From positions 24,325,445-24,389,444 of the forward strand of contig CP141132.1 in NCBI GenBank assembly GCA_035236585.1: 64,000 nucleotides of DNA, in the 5' to 3' direction. Below are positions 35,460-48,100 of this stretch, piece by piece (within the stretch, counting starts at the first letter, position 1; each line of letters begins with the position of its first letter). The notes under the pieces were generated by a model. It was not told the origin of the DNA, did not search any database, and was given only the letters and a program-made list of their open reading frames with translations. The translations under genes were made by a program, and so were the position numbers. The stretch comes from Warburgia ugandensis. Its lineage: Eukaryota > Streptophyta > Magnoliopsida > Canellales > Canellaceae.

Positions 35460-36461
35460 TTGAGGGGCACTAGGGAAGACTTGTAAGGGCAAAGTGGGTG
35501 AGTTTGAAACTTTTTGTTTAAGGCTCCTACTAGTGACTACCTGGCAAGCACACATATATGGGGACAATGAAGTACCTTGTAGTATTGCTTAACCCAGTTT
35601 TAACTCATTTGTAGCTTGTCCATTCATAATGATAAACAAAAAAGTGCTAGTGACATTGAACATGATTTTTTGGTCAAAATGGGTAGGAATCCAAATCTAT
35701 TAAGAACATTTTTCAATGCTGTCCCAATGTATAGTATCATACCCTTGTTAGTCAGCTTTGATCTTGACGTTGCCTATGCTACATTTAGTCTAGCAGAATT
35801 GGCATAGTAGGTCTTGGACCAATAACAAGTTGTCATGTATGTGTCAGTTTGGCATGAGTGCAACTTGTTCTTCTCCTATAAGTATGTGAAGGAAAGGTCT
35901 TCTATGAACCATAGTAATTTTTGAGATACTTTGTACTACCTAGATGATTGAGAATGATAAACTCTAATCTTATCAGCTGCATCACATCTAGCAAGTTTTT
36001 CTAAATATAGATTCCCAGTCTCATTCCCATTAGAGCATAGTTTTAGGTCTACAATGTTTCATAATTTCATTTCTCTTCATCCTGTGAATATCCATCACTT
36101 TGACATAGAATTCTTATATGTTTCCTAAGGGATTGGTTGTAATCTTATGACTAACCAATTAATGTATCATTAATATATATATATATATATATAACTACAA
36201 CGTAGTACCCATAATAATGAAGTGAAATGCAAATGAATCTTATTCATTAGGCAAACATAGAATAAATTAATTATTGACTTATGAGGCTTGCATTCCCAAC
36301 AATGGGTGATGCTTTGTAGTTATATTTTTACTAGTACACTTGTTGGTTATTCATTAGATTACAACTAGACTCTTTAGGAATATTGTAGAATGAGGAGAAA
36401 TGGTATTCTAAATCCTTATAAACTTAAAACTATCCTCATGTAAGAATGAATTAGGAATTGC
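35460..36461. other. AT-rich intergenic DNA, no gene recognised
   Basis: No convincing coding sequence. About 35930-36180 is a diverged direct copy of about 38280-38540 (shared order: gattgagaatgataa..., then ...ggttgt...cataactaacca), so both are pieces of one unidentified repeat. An (AT)n tract lies at about 36173-36193. Confidence 0.55.
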
Positions 36462-36481
36462 TGATGTGATGTTGCTAAGAA

Positions 36482-36660
36482 GGGAAGCCTTGGCGCAATT
36501 GTAAAAGTTGTCGTCGTGTGACCTTAAGGTCACGGGTTCAAAGTATGGAAACAGCCTCTTGCAAAATGCAAGGTAAGTCTAGTGTACTTTAGGCCCTTGT
36601 AGTCCGCCCCTTCCTTAGACCCCGCATAGGCGGGAGCTTCATGCACTGGGGCTGCCCTTT
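36482..36660 (+). mobile_element. tRNA-derived SINE (copy 3)
   Basis: It starts gggaagccttggcgcaattg (box A) and has box B ggtcacgggttcaaag; it ends ggggctgcccttt. Target duplications are 36462-36480 (tgatgtgatgttgctaaga) and 36661-36679 (tgatgtgatgctactaata), three mismatches in 19. This is the best preserved copy in the window. Confidence 0.88.
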
Positions 36661-36679
36661 TGATGTGATGCTACTAATA

Positions 36680-37395
36680 GGATTAGAGATGATCATTCTC
36701 AAACATTTAGGTAGAGACTCAAGGCATACATGATAGCCTGTGAGAGTGTATCTGTACATAGGATATGATCTCTAATTGGATCATTCTGCATAATCATTTT
36801 TTCCCTTAGATTTGAGAGGTTCATACTTCAAAGTAGGTCTGATACTTATTCTTAAGGTATCAAGAGGTCTAATCTAATTTTAGGTAATACATAGATAATG
36901 TAGAGTAGATATAGATCACATTGAGAGTATGAGACCCGCAGCCTCATGAGAAAACATATTCAAATAAGGTCCATCATAAAGTGGACTTGAGAAATCTATA
37001 CATGGTATTAGATGGAAGAATTTATTGAATTGATTTAGCAAAGTTGCTGATAATTGATAGACTCATGTGAGCTTATTCATCTAAGAAATCTAGTAAAATG
37101 TAATCCTCATGACCTCATATATTTTTTAAAAGTTAGACACACACATGTGAATTGCCTCAAACTCTAGTAGCCTAGATGAAAGACTCTTACACCATTTCCA
37201 GAAACCCTACATAGATATATAAGTAAATATAGAAATATGAGAAAACAATATGGTAAAATAACTCAAAAAGTAATAACTTGATAATATGAGAAGTGTAACT
37301 TCTTTTTCAAAAAGATTATACTTTAGACCATATAAATGTAGGTTCACTACATTTTAATCTTTTTTTTTTTTTTTGGGTTGATCAGTCCATCAACT
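36680..37395. other. AT-rich intergenic DNA, no gene recognised
   Basis: No open frame of note and no family recognised on either strand. Confidence 0.5.
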
Positions 37396-37404
37396 ATTAA
37401 ATAA

Positions 37405-37758
37405 GAGGAATGCTAAATACACACTCTCTATGAGAGCGCTTGGATATCAATTTTTTTGGAGCCCACCTTTGCATGATCTATTTGATTCATGTCATTGCTC
37501 TAAATTTAGATGCTAAATAGATTAAACAACATGTTCATGGATGATTCTAGTTTATCAAAAAATTATAATAAAAAATGGATAGATTAGAAAATTTGACAAT
37601 CAATGATGATGCTAGAATCATCCAATCAATATGCTGTTTGATTTATTAGATATCCAAACCTAGAGGAATCGTATGAATGAGTTAGATCAAGCAAAGGTGA
37701 CTCCTAGAAAAGTGGTATCCAAATGTTCTCATGGAGAGCCCCCTATTTAGCATTCCTC
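37405..37758. mobile_element. Mutator-type MITE with long terminal inverted repeats
   Basis: The 354-bp element begins gaggaatgctaaata and ends tatttagcattcctc, and the two halves stay complementary, with mismatches, for most of their length (ggatatcaa versus ggatacca; cacctttgc; gatgattctag). Perfect 9-bp duplications attaaataa flank it at 37396-37404 and 37759-37767. Nine-base duplication plus long inverted repeats is the Mutator signature. It has no coding capacity. Confidence 0.9.
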
Positions 37759-37767
37759 ATTAAATAA

Positions 37768-39400
37768 TTTTACATCTTTAAGTCCTTCCATCCAATGTTT
37801 GTTAATGGGCATAAATGAATATTGACAGACATCTAGAATGGGCCCACAATATATTATAATATTTTAGAATAAACTTTTACAAGATTTCTCTAGGACCAAA
37901 GTAAAAAAATAAATATTTTAGGGACTAAATTGTTGTTTGTAGATAATTTTATATCTCAATGGAAAAGATAATTGGGATGAATTTTGGTGATGTTTTTGGG
38001 GAAAAATCTAAATCATTTCTTATAAAATCTTTCCCAAAAATAAATATTTTATAGATTTGATCAATAAGGACCTATATCCAAAATTCATTTTTCAAAAACA
38101 AAGAAAAAAGTATAAAATCAAGGTTTTTGAGGTTGCTGACCACGAAATTTGGCATCCTTTCTCCAATAAAGCCTCAAATGCATTCTTCACTGAAAAGCAT
38201 CAAAATCCCCTCCATACACCAACAGGTAAATATCAAGTCCTATGTACATATACACTTCCATACACCATCATGTATGCTTTAGGTTTCTACCAAGATGATT
38301 GAGAATGATAATCTGCAATCTTATTAGTAATGCCACATTTAACAACTATTTTCAAATATGGATTCTTAGTCCCATTCTCACTCAAGGAAATTTTTAGATT
38401 TATAAGAACTTGAAATTCTATTTTTCCTCATAATATGAATCTCCATCATCTTAACATGGAACCTCTATAATGTTTCTTAAGGTTTTGGTTGTCATTTCAT
38501 AACTAACCAACATATGTAACATTATAATATAATGTTTCTTTTTTGAGGGTTATACATAAATTTAAAATTTTCTTTAGTGGACATTAATTCTTACTTGGTC
38601 TCATTATTCTTCATATTAGTCAACTATTGAGAAATCACAAAAGACTATACCATATATGTCTTAAGTTTATGATCAATTTTTAAGTCATATGAAACCTAGA
38701 AAATGATAAAGGCCATCTTTGGTAAACTAGATCCATTAGCCTTCCAATTATTATTTTTTACTAGTTAGATCCTTGAGCCTTTAAAATATTAGCCTCTTCT
38801 TTGTTAGCCAAACAACCTTACCTCTATTGAACCCCTATAATATATCACACACTCATTTGTTTTGGGAATATATAGAGAAAATTAAAGAATATTTTGGAAA
38901 AAGTATGAACAATACAATTCAGGAGATGAACATAAAAAGGGTAAAAAGAAGAAAAATTCAAAAAGGCTATATATAAAGAAAGTGAAAAGTAAAATAAAAA
39001 ATAGTCAATGAAAAAGAAAAATGTTCACTCTTGCAAGGAAAGAATGGAAAAGTTGTTAATATAGTGATAGAAGACATTTACATATTTTCCAGACAACCTT
39101 TGTTTACCTTTATATCCATTCTGTTGATAACCCTTACCCAAGCCTCCATTTCATCCTAATAGAAGTCCTAACTTGATCCTAAGAGTTGTATGGCTTGGAT
39201 ATGGTTATAAATGAATAGTAAGTTTGGCAATGTAACATTCTTAGTAGTTGATATCCTTTCATGAAATCATTACCATTTATCATTCTTTTGTATGAAATAT
39301 GTAAGACTTTTGGACTTGATGAAACATTCTACTCACATATTAATGAGAGATTCACACCTTTCTAAGTGACTTCTTTCTGAGTGATAAATATATCTTGTGA
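37768..39400. other. AT-rich intergenic DNA, no gene recognised
   Basis: Apart from the repeat copy at about 38280-38540, nothing is recognised. The open frame at 38057-38302 is lysine-rich, AT-driven and probably chance. Confidence 0.5.
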
Positions 39401-39429
39401 AAATTGAAGTCAAAGCATACATTTGGATG

Positions 39430-40185
39430 GTAACTTTTTGTAGGAAGCAAGATGGTAATTTGATGGTTGAGATCGATTGAGATGAACTTCAAAGATCAAG
39501 AGCAAAAGATTAAGTCAAAACCTAAGAATCATCAATCCAACATGAGATCAAGGATAATGATCATCTTTAGGACTAGCAATAAATGCAATTAAAAGAGTTA
39601 AAGATGCCCAAAGTGTGCCCTTGAAGTAAGTCATGCATTTCCACCACCTTTGCATGGGTTGCATGTAAGCCACCTTAGCCATATAAGCTATGAGAGAAGG
39701 TGACAAGTTAAGGAATTCAAGCCACTCAAGTTAAAGGATTGAGCTATGAAGCCAAGCTTAGAGAGCCATCTAAGCCAGTCATGAATTCTAGCTAATGAAG
39801 GCCTCAAACTTAGCCATCAAATCCATTAAGCTAAGCTAAATGGAGGCTAGGATTGGAGAAAAATCAAGAGGATTATCCATGAGATTCAAAGTGATATGTT
39901 GAACATAATTAAGAAAAAATTCATTTGGATAAGTTGTCTTGTGGATGAATAGGATGAGATCCTTCTATTTTTCATGTTTTTATCACCTTTTTATCACTTT
40001 ACACCTCATCACCAAGTAGCACCACGGATTTGACTTTCCATTCAAGAGTCCTATCATTCTAAGACTCCACCTTCCTAAACTCCCATACCTATCACCCAAC
40101 CAATCCCCACCTCTTAGGAAATCACTTACTCGATCAAAGTTTCCCACCTAACCTCACTTTCCTATTCTTTTCCTATCTCCTACCA

Positions 40186-40280
<95 letters not shown>

Positions 40281-41640
40281 CAACTGCCCACTTGCCCTAA
40301 CCATTCTTCTCCTTTGGGTTGCTTTTATTTCTAAGGTGGGGCTACATATTCTCCAAGTGTTCCACACCTAGTTTTGGTCTTTTAATTCTTCTTTGAAAGG
40401 TCGGTTGGTTCCCTTTTAAAATTTCTTTTCTTTGCTTGAACTTTACTTGCGTTGTTTCTAGTTAATGCTTTTCAATTCTATTGTTCTTCTTTGGTTATTG
40501 ATTAAGATCCAAGGTTGTTTTTTCCCTTGAAGTGACAGCTAAGGGAAGTCACCTTGAATCTAATCTTTGTCCCATTGCCTTTAGATCTCTTTTTATTTCA
40601 TGGCAATCCCTTCTTGCTTTCCTTAAGTTCTTAAAGTTTACCTTTAGTTTCTACTAGAATTTTTCCTTGATTTCAAGCATGCTTATTCATGATTGAGTGT
40701 TGGAACAATTGAAGAAGGATTAGCTTGTAGTTGTGGGTTGATTAAGATCAATTGTAATTCATTGTAATGGAATTTAATTTTCAGATTTGGGTTACATATA
40801 TTGGGCATTATGTTGAGGAATTTTTTATATGATTCAATGAAAGTATTTGAAGTTCTCAATTCTTACTTATGTCCAGTAGTTAATGATATTTATTAGTGAA
40901 TGCTTACTTGCATTAGAATTGATTAATTCCATGTTTTCCATGTTCCTTTAAGTGAATGATTTAAATATCATTGGATTGGAATTTGAGTGGATTGATTATT
41001 TATGTTAATTTCTGGCACCATACACTTTATACTCACTTGATTTTTTAAATCTCAACTAAATTGTTAGATACCTTAGTTGATATTAGGCTAAGATTGCATG
41101 CTTTAGGTTTCCAAAGTAGTAGATTAGATTCATTTTTTCCCAATGAATCATGTGCACCATTCCATGGTCACATGCATAATACTTGGGTAGTTCTTCTTCC
41201 ATTGCTTGTTAATGATTTTTCCTTTATTCCTCTTGTTTAGTTGTAGTTAGATTCCATTAGTTTGCATCTTAGTTAGTTTCTAATTTTTAATTAGGTAAGT
41301 AATTAATTTTATCATAGTTGCTTAAGTAGTTGATTTGGTTCCTTAGTTTTCTTATATTTGTATGATTTAAGAAAGTTTCCTCATTTCATTTTTAGAAAAT
41401 TTCAATTTAAGAAAGTTTTCAACTTTTGCATGTTTCTAATTTCATGTGTTAATTTCCATTTTTAGTTTAGGGCAAAGATCTTGAATTTTAGCTAGGTTAG
41501 ATAGTTAGAGTAGGGAGCATTAGCATCTTATTTGTTCAACTCCTCGTGAGATCGACGTCACTAGCATGCTATATTACAATTGATTCATGCCCTTGCAAGT
41601 TAATTTAAAATCACAACAGTGAACTACACTATAGAAATAA
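39430..41640 (+). mobile_element. LTR-like unit, + copy of an inverted pair
   Basis: About 2.2 kb that is repeated in reverse at 49936-52109. Matching landmarks in order: tttttgtagga, a ccaccacctttgcatgggtt block, a run of 'agcta/agcca' words, a long CT tract (AG in the other copy), a tagttgtgggttgattaag block and a cttagttagtt block. It ends near tcctcgtgagatcgac..tatattaca, which resembles the 3' end of large gypsy (Tat/Athila-type) LTRs. No coding sequence is seen. The family name is tentative. Confidence 0.65.
40191..40277. repeat. (CT)n microsatellite
   Basis: About 43 uninterrupted CT units; its reverse-complement partner is the AG tract at 51194-51281. Confidence 0.97.
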
Positions 41641-42439
41641 TATATTATGAATAAATTTGATTGATTTCTTGAGGTACTATAGCTATCCAGTGGAGATGTG
41701 GACATCAAAAGATTTTGATGTTATTCATGAAGGAAGTATTTAACTTATGATGTTTATTTAACTTCAAATCATGATCTTGGACATCTAATGTCTCTTTTAT
41801 GCCGTAATATGAGGTGGAAATGGGTAAGTTTAGTTAGTGAATTGGGCTAACTTCTAGACTTACTATTTGTATGAAAATCATCTGAGCATTCATTGAAAAT
41901 CAATGTCTTGTCCATAATAGACTTGCCAAAATTCGTTTTAGCTTGGGTACTACACTCATCTATATCTTATAGTCTTGCACTATGTGAAGATAGTCTTGAC
42001 CATAATTTAGGTTTCTATCTAGAAATGATGACTCTACTAGGTGAGTCTTTATGTGCACAAAAATACCTCGGTATGTGGTAGTTCTCATTCATAAAAGATA
42101 AGTGAATGCCTACTTAATCCTCATTCCAATGTTATCTTTTCTCTTGGTGGAGGATGAGTTACTAGTACGAATAGTGGTTCGGCAGCGTCTTTGATGCTTT
42201 GAGAAGGAGAAGCTTTAATCAGCAACAAAAGACTGATTTGTGAACATAATAGACTTTGATGTCACCATAGGGATGTATTAGTTGGCTTTACATTGGGCAA
42301 CTGTTGATTGTCACATTTCTCACATATTGCCTCATCTTTGACATAATTGATAAGGAAAGATGTCAAATTTGTGTGGATCAATGCAAACAAAGTAAGCTTC
42401 CTTTTTGGACCATTACTTACCTTACTTCTAGGCATTGAA
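41641..42439. other. Unassigned, possibly upstream part of the gypsy remnant
   Basis: It sits between the LTR-like unit and the RNase H remnant, with one 62-codon frame at 41893-42081 that I do not recognise. It could be decayed pol. Confidence 0.35.
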
Positions 42440-42943
42440 GCTTTTGTGATTTTAGTGACGCATTAGGCAAAGGTTTGTGATTCACATTAATGTAGAGCAA
42501 AAAAGTGATTTCCTCTAATTTAAAATTATTGAAAAGTTTTGAGGCTAAATATCTTATGATTGAGAATTGACAGTTGTGGTGTTCACCTTAAAGATCTGGA
42601 AGCATTACTTACACTAGAATAAGTTGCAATACAACATTGACATAGTAGAGGTTAAAACCGAGTATCAAAGTGTGCAACAAAAGTAGTGTAGGTACTTAGA
42701 GTGTAGGGTTATGGATCATGTATTTCTGAAATTTCCTTGATTAAATGAGTTATGAGATTCAAAATAAAAGGGAACTTAAGCAACAAAGAAGTTCCATTGG
42801 CTAAAGTCCTCTCCTAAAATTTTTTAGTCGAAGAGAAAACCTGGAATTAAAGTCCATGATGAGATGAGAAGGACACATCTAAAATTGTTTGTGGAATGAT
42901 GTGAAAAAGAAAATCAAGGATGAAATTCCTCTGGGGGAAAGAA
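42440..42943 (+). pseudogene. Ty3/gypsy pol remnant (RNase H plus pol tail)
   Basis: About 42450-42600 reads as RNase H with stops: SDALGKGL, KKVISSNLKLLKSFEAKYL, then VVVFTLKIWKHYL at 42560-42600 after a one-base shift. Integrase is almost all deleted (a trace reads VEVKTEYQSV). Near 42710-42880 the pol tail is seen as RVMDHVFLKFP and HDEMRRTHLKLFVE. A purine tract (ctctgggggaaagaa) and the LTR start follow at once. It is the 3' end of a + strand element. Confidence 0.72.
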
Positions 42944-43261
42944 TGTAATAGCCTTAATTTTTCAATTTCATTTCATGTGATTTTGATGAAAAATTGAAAT
43001 AAAATGTGAATATGAAATTCTATGTTTTGAGTTTCGAGGTAATGAACCCTTGAAAAACACCTAAATGATTATTGAAACTTCAAAAATTAGAACATGCATG
43101 GAAAGGGCTTTCCAACGACACTAAGAAAACTAAAATCAAAATTTAGATGAGGAAATATGAAAATCCTAAATAGGGAGCCAAAACTGATAATGACACCCCC
43201 TCTTTTTTATTTTAATAAGAGTATAAAAGAGAAAATGATAGTTGGTTGTACGAATCAACTG

Positions 43262-43263
<2 letters not shown>

Positions 43264-43330
<67 letters not shown>
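43264..43330. repeat. (CT)n microsatellite
   Basis: About 33 uninterrupted CT units within a gypsy LTR. Confidence 0.97.
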
Positions 43331-43332
<2 letters not shown>

Positions 43333-44429
43333 TCTTGTCTCATATCTCCTCTCATAGAAAAACCAACATTCTTCAATGCTGACAATGTAACTACGCACAC
43401 GATTGACCAGGAAAATCCAAAGGTAAAGAGTCTAAGTCTCTATTTATATGAGGAATGTGAAATAATGGATTATCTGGTTAACTACATCTCATGCAATAAA
43501 TATGCAATGTCTGAAAAATAGAGAAGATTCTACTAGATTTTAGGTAGAAATATAAAATTCTATTTATTACTAACATTTGTCTTTAATAGATGCATTACAT
43601 GAATTTGGTTTCTCATTTGGATTTGATGCATATATGTGATTGACACATGATTTGTATTTCAATGTGTAATTTTGCCTTCTTACGTGTAATCAAAATTTGA
43701 TTCACAATTTTTACTTGTGGGCAACTAATGAGGATGATGAATGATAAAGGGCAATAGGGGATGGTGCAAGAGGCACTAGTGAGCTACTAGGTATTAATGA
43801 TATAGTCGTGATTTGGGCTGATATAATTGCAAGACATTTTTACATGTATGATTCGATTTATGACTTGGTTTTTGGCATAAATTTGCTGATTGGCGAGATG
43901 ATATGCTTTGAGTTGATTTAGCATGCATTTGCCTACTTTATGAGCTGGTATGCTCTAAAATGCTTGGGCATGGATTTGCTTGTCATTGAGTTGAGATATG
44001 ATTTTAGTGTCTTAACACTATCCCTAATTTGTGAAACTTGATAGCATGGATTTTCCTTCATGTAGGCATATTATGATTTTACTTGTACTTATGTTATACA
44101 TAGCTAAGTTTGGAATCCTAGATTGGATGCTTGGATGGTGTGTTGATAATGCATTTATGAAATTTCATTGAAATATATATATATATATATATATTACTAG
44201 CAATAAAATCTTAAGGGTGATACTTAAGGATTTTCACTAGATGCATGTGTACGTTGCTATTGATCACATTTTAGTGGTCTTGGTTCTACCTATTGGGTAC
44301 AGTTTATACTCAGCCTAATATATTGATGCATATTGATATAAAAAGGGCAACAAGGTTGAGTGAAGACACCTAGTATAGAACATAATCACATTGATAATGT
44401 ATGTATATGACTTCTAACTAATCTTTTTA

Positions 44430-44530
<101 letters not shown>

Positions 44531-44926
44531 TTATGCAATTGGACTTGAGCTGTGACTAGATAGATTCTGGAAAACATCAAGACATGATTTAAACTGCTTC
44601 GATATAAACACTTAGCATTTCATAACTTTTAAAATGTGTTTTTATCTCATAGAGATGACACTTAGGGTTTTTAGAAAAATGTTTTCATAAAAAATTGTTT
44701 CCATTGTTTGCATTTCAAAAACAAAGAAAAGTTTTTTAAAAACCTAGGTCATCACATTCTATGAGAAAATAGAGAATATTTGATGCCAGAATCACCCAAT
44801 CAACTTTGGATTTATGGATTGAACAAATATAATCTTATGGATGCTATATCTTGCTCAGACAAAGGTGCTGCTAGATTAGTGTGGATTGGATCATCCAATA
44901 TATTATTTCCTACACTTTGTATACTA

Positions 44927-44928
<2 letters not shown>

Positions 44929-44983
<55 letters not shown>
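44929..44983. repeat. (CT)n microsatellite
   Basis: About 27 uninterrupted CT units between two LTRs. Confidence 0.97.
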
Positions 44984-44986
<3 letters not shown>

Positions 44987-45100
44987 GTACACACAGATGA
45001 TATATATATATAAATATTACATGCATAACTCTATACTTATAGGTTTTTAGCCCCATAAATAACTTAAACATCACTAATTAGGGTTAATTCACATTTTTCA

Positions 45101-48100
45101 TATAATAACCCCAAATTTTGTAATTGATTGAGAAAATCAATAAAGTTTGAGTTTCAGAAATTCTGGGCTAGAATATTAGGGTTATTTAGAATGTACTTCT
45201 TATAGAAGTATAATCAAGGGATAAGACATGTATAATTGAAATTGAACTCAGTGAATCCTTTAGAATGATTGTAAGCACAACAAATTCTGAATTTGGATGA
45301 AAAATCCATAATTTTCTTTATTTTATGGACAAAAGGGTAAAATAGTAATTTTACCCATAATTGAGATATGAGACATCAAAATTTAGAATGTGCTAAGAAA
45401 TATGAATCCAACACCACTAAGTACACTCAATTTTGAGATCATGGGAATAAACCCTAATTTTTATACATAAAGGGCAAAAATGGTCTTTTTACACTATGTG
45501 GGGCCCACAAAGGGACCTAAAAAGGAATCCAATGACCAGCCCATGTGAATCCATGGGTCAAACCCCTACCAACTGGTAGTGGAGAAAAAAGTGAAGGTGG
45601 AGAATTCAATGCTAATTAAATAATAAAAAATAAACCATAATCATTACACATAATCATGAAAAAAAAAGGACCTAAAATGCCTATAAATACACCCCCAAAA
45701 ATCCTCTAAAAATATCCATAAAATTCCCACAAAATTATCTTGATTTTCCCTACAAAACCAGACGTAGATCCATTCCCAAAATCCCAAAACTCCCAAAGAT
45801 CTCTTTCTTTCATTTTCTCTCTCCTCTCTTTAGATTGGAACAAGAGACCTAAATTCAATTAGGCACTCTATTCCAGATCAAATATTCCAGATCTCATTGT
45901 ATAAAATTTCCTACCATACCTTAGCTACAAAATGCCCAAATAAATTTCAAGATCCAACAGTTCAAACAATAGAAATCACGAGACAAGGGGCTCTTGGGCT
46001 ATCTTATCATCAAAACTGGTATTCTCTTAAATTGGACTATATAACCAATGTTTTTCTCCAATCAGGTAGGTGGAACTACTTCCTAGACATATTTATTATT
46101 GTTTAATGAAAATTTTATTTTACTATAATTTGATTTGGGAGAAAAATTCTAAAAATAATGTAAAGATTAGAACCTTCAATTCATGATGATTGAGGGCTCA
46201 AATAGAAAATATGAACCTTCCAATCGATCCAGAAGGGTCCAAAACCCCTGGGGTAAAAGTTTCACAAAATTTTATTAACTTGGACCCTCAATTGAGAGGG
46301 ATTGATTGGACAGTCCAGAACGGACTGTTCGATCTCCTGATCGGATCAGGTTCCCCCGGGACGGCGTGCGAAATGCCACATGGAAACGTTGTGACAACAT
46401 CGCACGCACAACGTTTCACATGCCATCCAAGTGGTAGAGGCGTGCCCGACCTATTCCGCCCGGTACGTTCCGACCGAAAAATCTGGGCCATCCATTCCGA
46501 TGGGCTCAGATCAAATTTGGACCCTAGTAAGGACTGTGAACTTCAAAACTCAATTCAAGAGTCATATGAACTCCAAATTGAGATCGAAAAGAAGCTATGG
46601 AAAGCTTACAACCTCTAGTTTCTTATGAAATGATAAAATGGAGAAGATATCTTATGAAACTTTCTATATTTAGGAAATAAGTTTCCAATTTTCAAGATCT
46701 TCAAGATCTGAGGTGATCAGATCTTGGTAATCTATTTTAATAATGATATACTATTAAAATAAAGTGATATCTATGGTTTATTTGGACATATCTAAGATAT
46801 ATTAAGGGATCTACCTGTTATGGTAGAAAAACCCTAAAAATACAAAGGGACCCACTTCATCAATGAGATCAAATGTCATCAGATCCTTGGAATGGATTGA
46901 ATGAATGTTAAAATGATGAAATCCAGGAAGATCATGGATTGAATATGAAAAAAACAAAGCAATATAATCTTTGGACCTTAATGAAGAAAAACCCCTAAAT
47001 GTAATTAAACCCTTGATTAAAAGGAAAAGATCTAAGATCTAATGGTTGGATTATAAGTAAAGGTTTCTAAAAATATTAATGTAATTAGTTTCATTTTTTA
47101 TTAATTGATAATAGCATTTTAAATGTGATTTATGTTATAAAGCATGCTAGTGCAACTTTTAAACTTTAGCATGTTATGTGATTAGATTGTTATAATAGGT
47201 CGCTAGATTTAATTATCTTAAGGGCATGTTAGTGTGATTTTATGCAAGTGTAACTTAGGACCAAGTTAGTATGATTTCATGATATTGTAACTTAGGACAA
47301 TGGTAGGATTTCATAGTATGAGATTGTACCTTAGGTCCATGTTAGTTTAAATTGAGTTATTAAGGTATATTAGTTGAAAATCATGCTAGTGTAATTTTAA
47401 GTACCTTGTATCATTATCATTAAGTTGTTCAATTATGTAGTTTTATGCTTTAAATTTATAATTCACTTATGGTTAAATTTCATTAGTAGAACTACTTGTT
47501 ATGAGATAAAGAGCATAAAACACCAAAAATGAAATCTAATGAGAAAGTAGAGTTTCATGACACAAATAACAGTGGATTATTTTGGACTTAATTAGTAAGG
47601 GCTATAGTTAGTAGGACAATATAAGAATTATCAAATCCTTGGCCCAAACTAGGAGAATAATAAACCCCATGAATGACATTGTAAATGTTCATGGACTTAA
47701 TTAAAATCAATTAGAAAGAGTACTTAGGGTCAACATGCTTATAGGAACCTTATGAAAGGTTGAGCTAAGGTTACTCTAGTGAAGGTTGAACATAGTGGTT
47801 AAGGGGGTTGTCTAATAGAGCCTCGCTCTTCTCCTACCTTCCGTTGATGTTTGTGAGGTTTAAACGCGTCCTTACATGAGGATTGAAGTAACTACTTTGT
47901 GTTCACCCATTTAGCTAGTAAGCCTTAGCCAATTGGGAATAAGAGGAGCATTCTAGACTTAGGCTGAAATAAGTTACCTTTAACCAGCAAAACATTAACT
48001 GGTTGAATGATAATAGTAAGAGCATAAAAGGTTAGTAAATTATCTAACCCTAATAAAAACTGTAAGTAAGATAAGGATGATCAAACGAGATCCATTAGAT

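Noticed and set aside
43157..43521. Leu/Ser-rich and Arg/Glu-rich frames over microsatellites (also 40173-40367, 44386-44580, 44780-45013, 51102-51329)
   Set aside because: These are translations of CT, AG or AC repeats, not genes.
46190..46618. 142-codon open frame
   Set aside because: It lies in the GC-rich block of a solo LTR, where chance frames are long on both strands. The equivalent frames in the other LTRs differ in sequence and phase.
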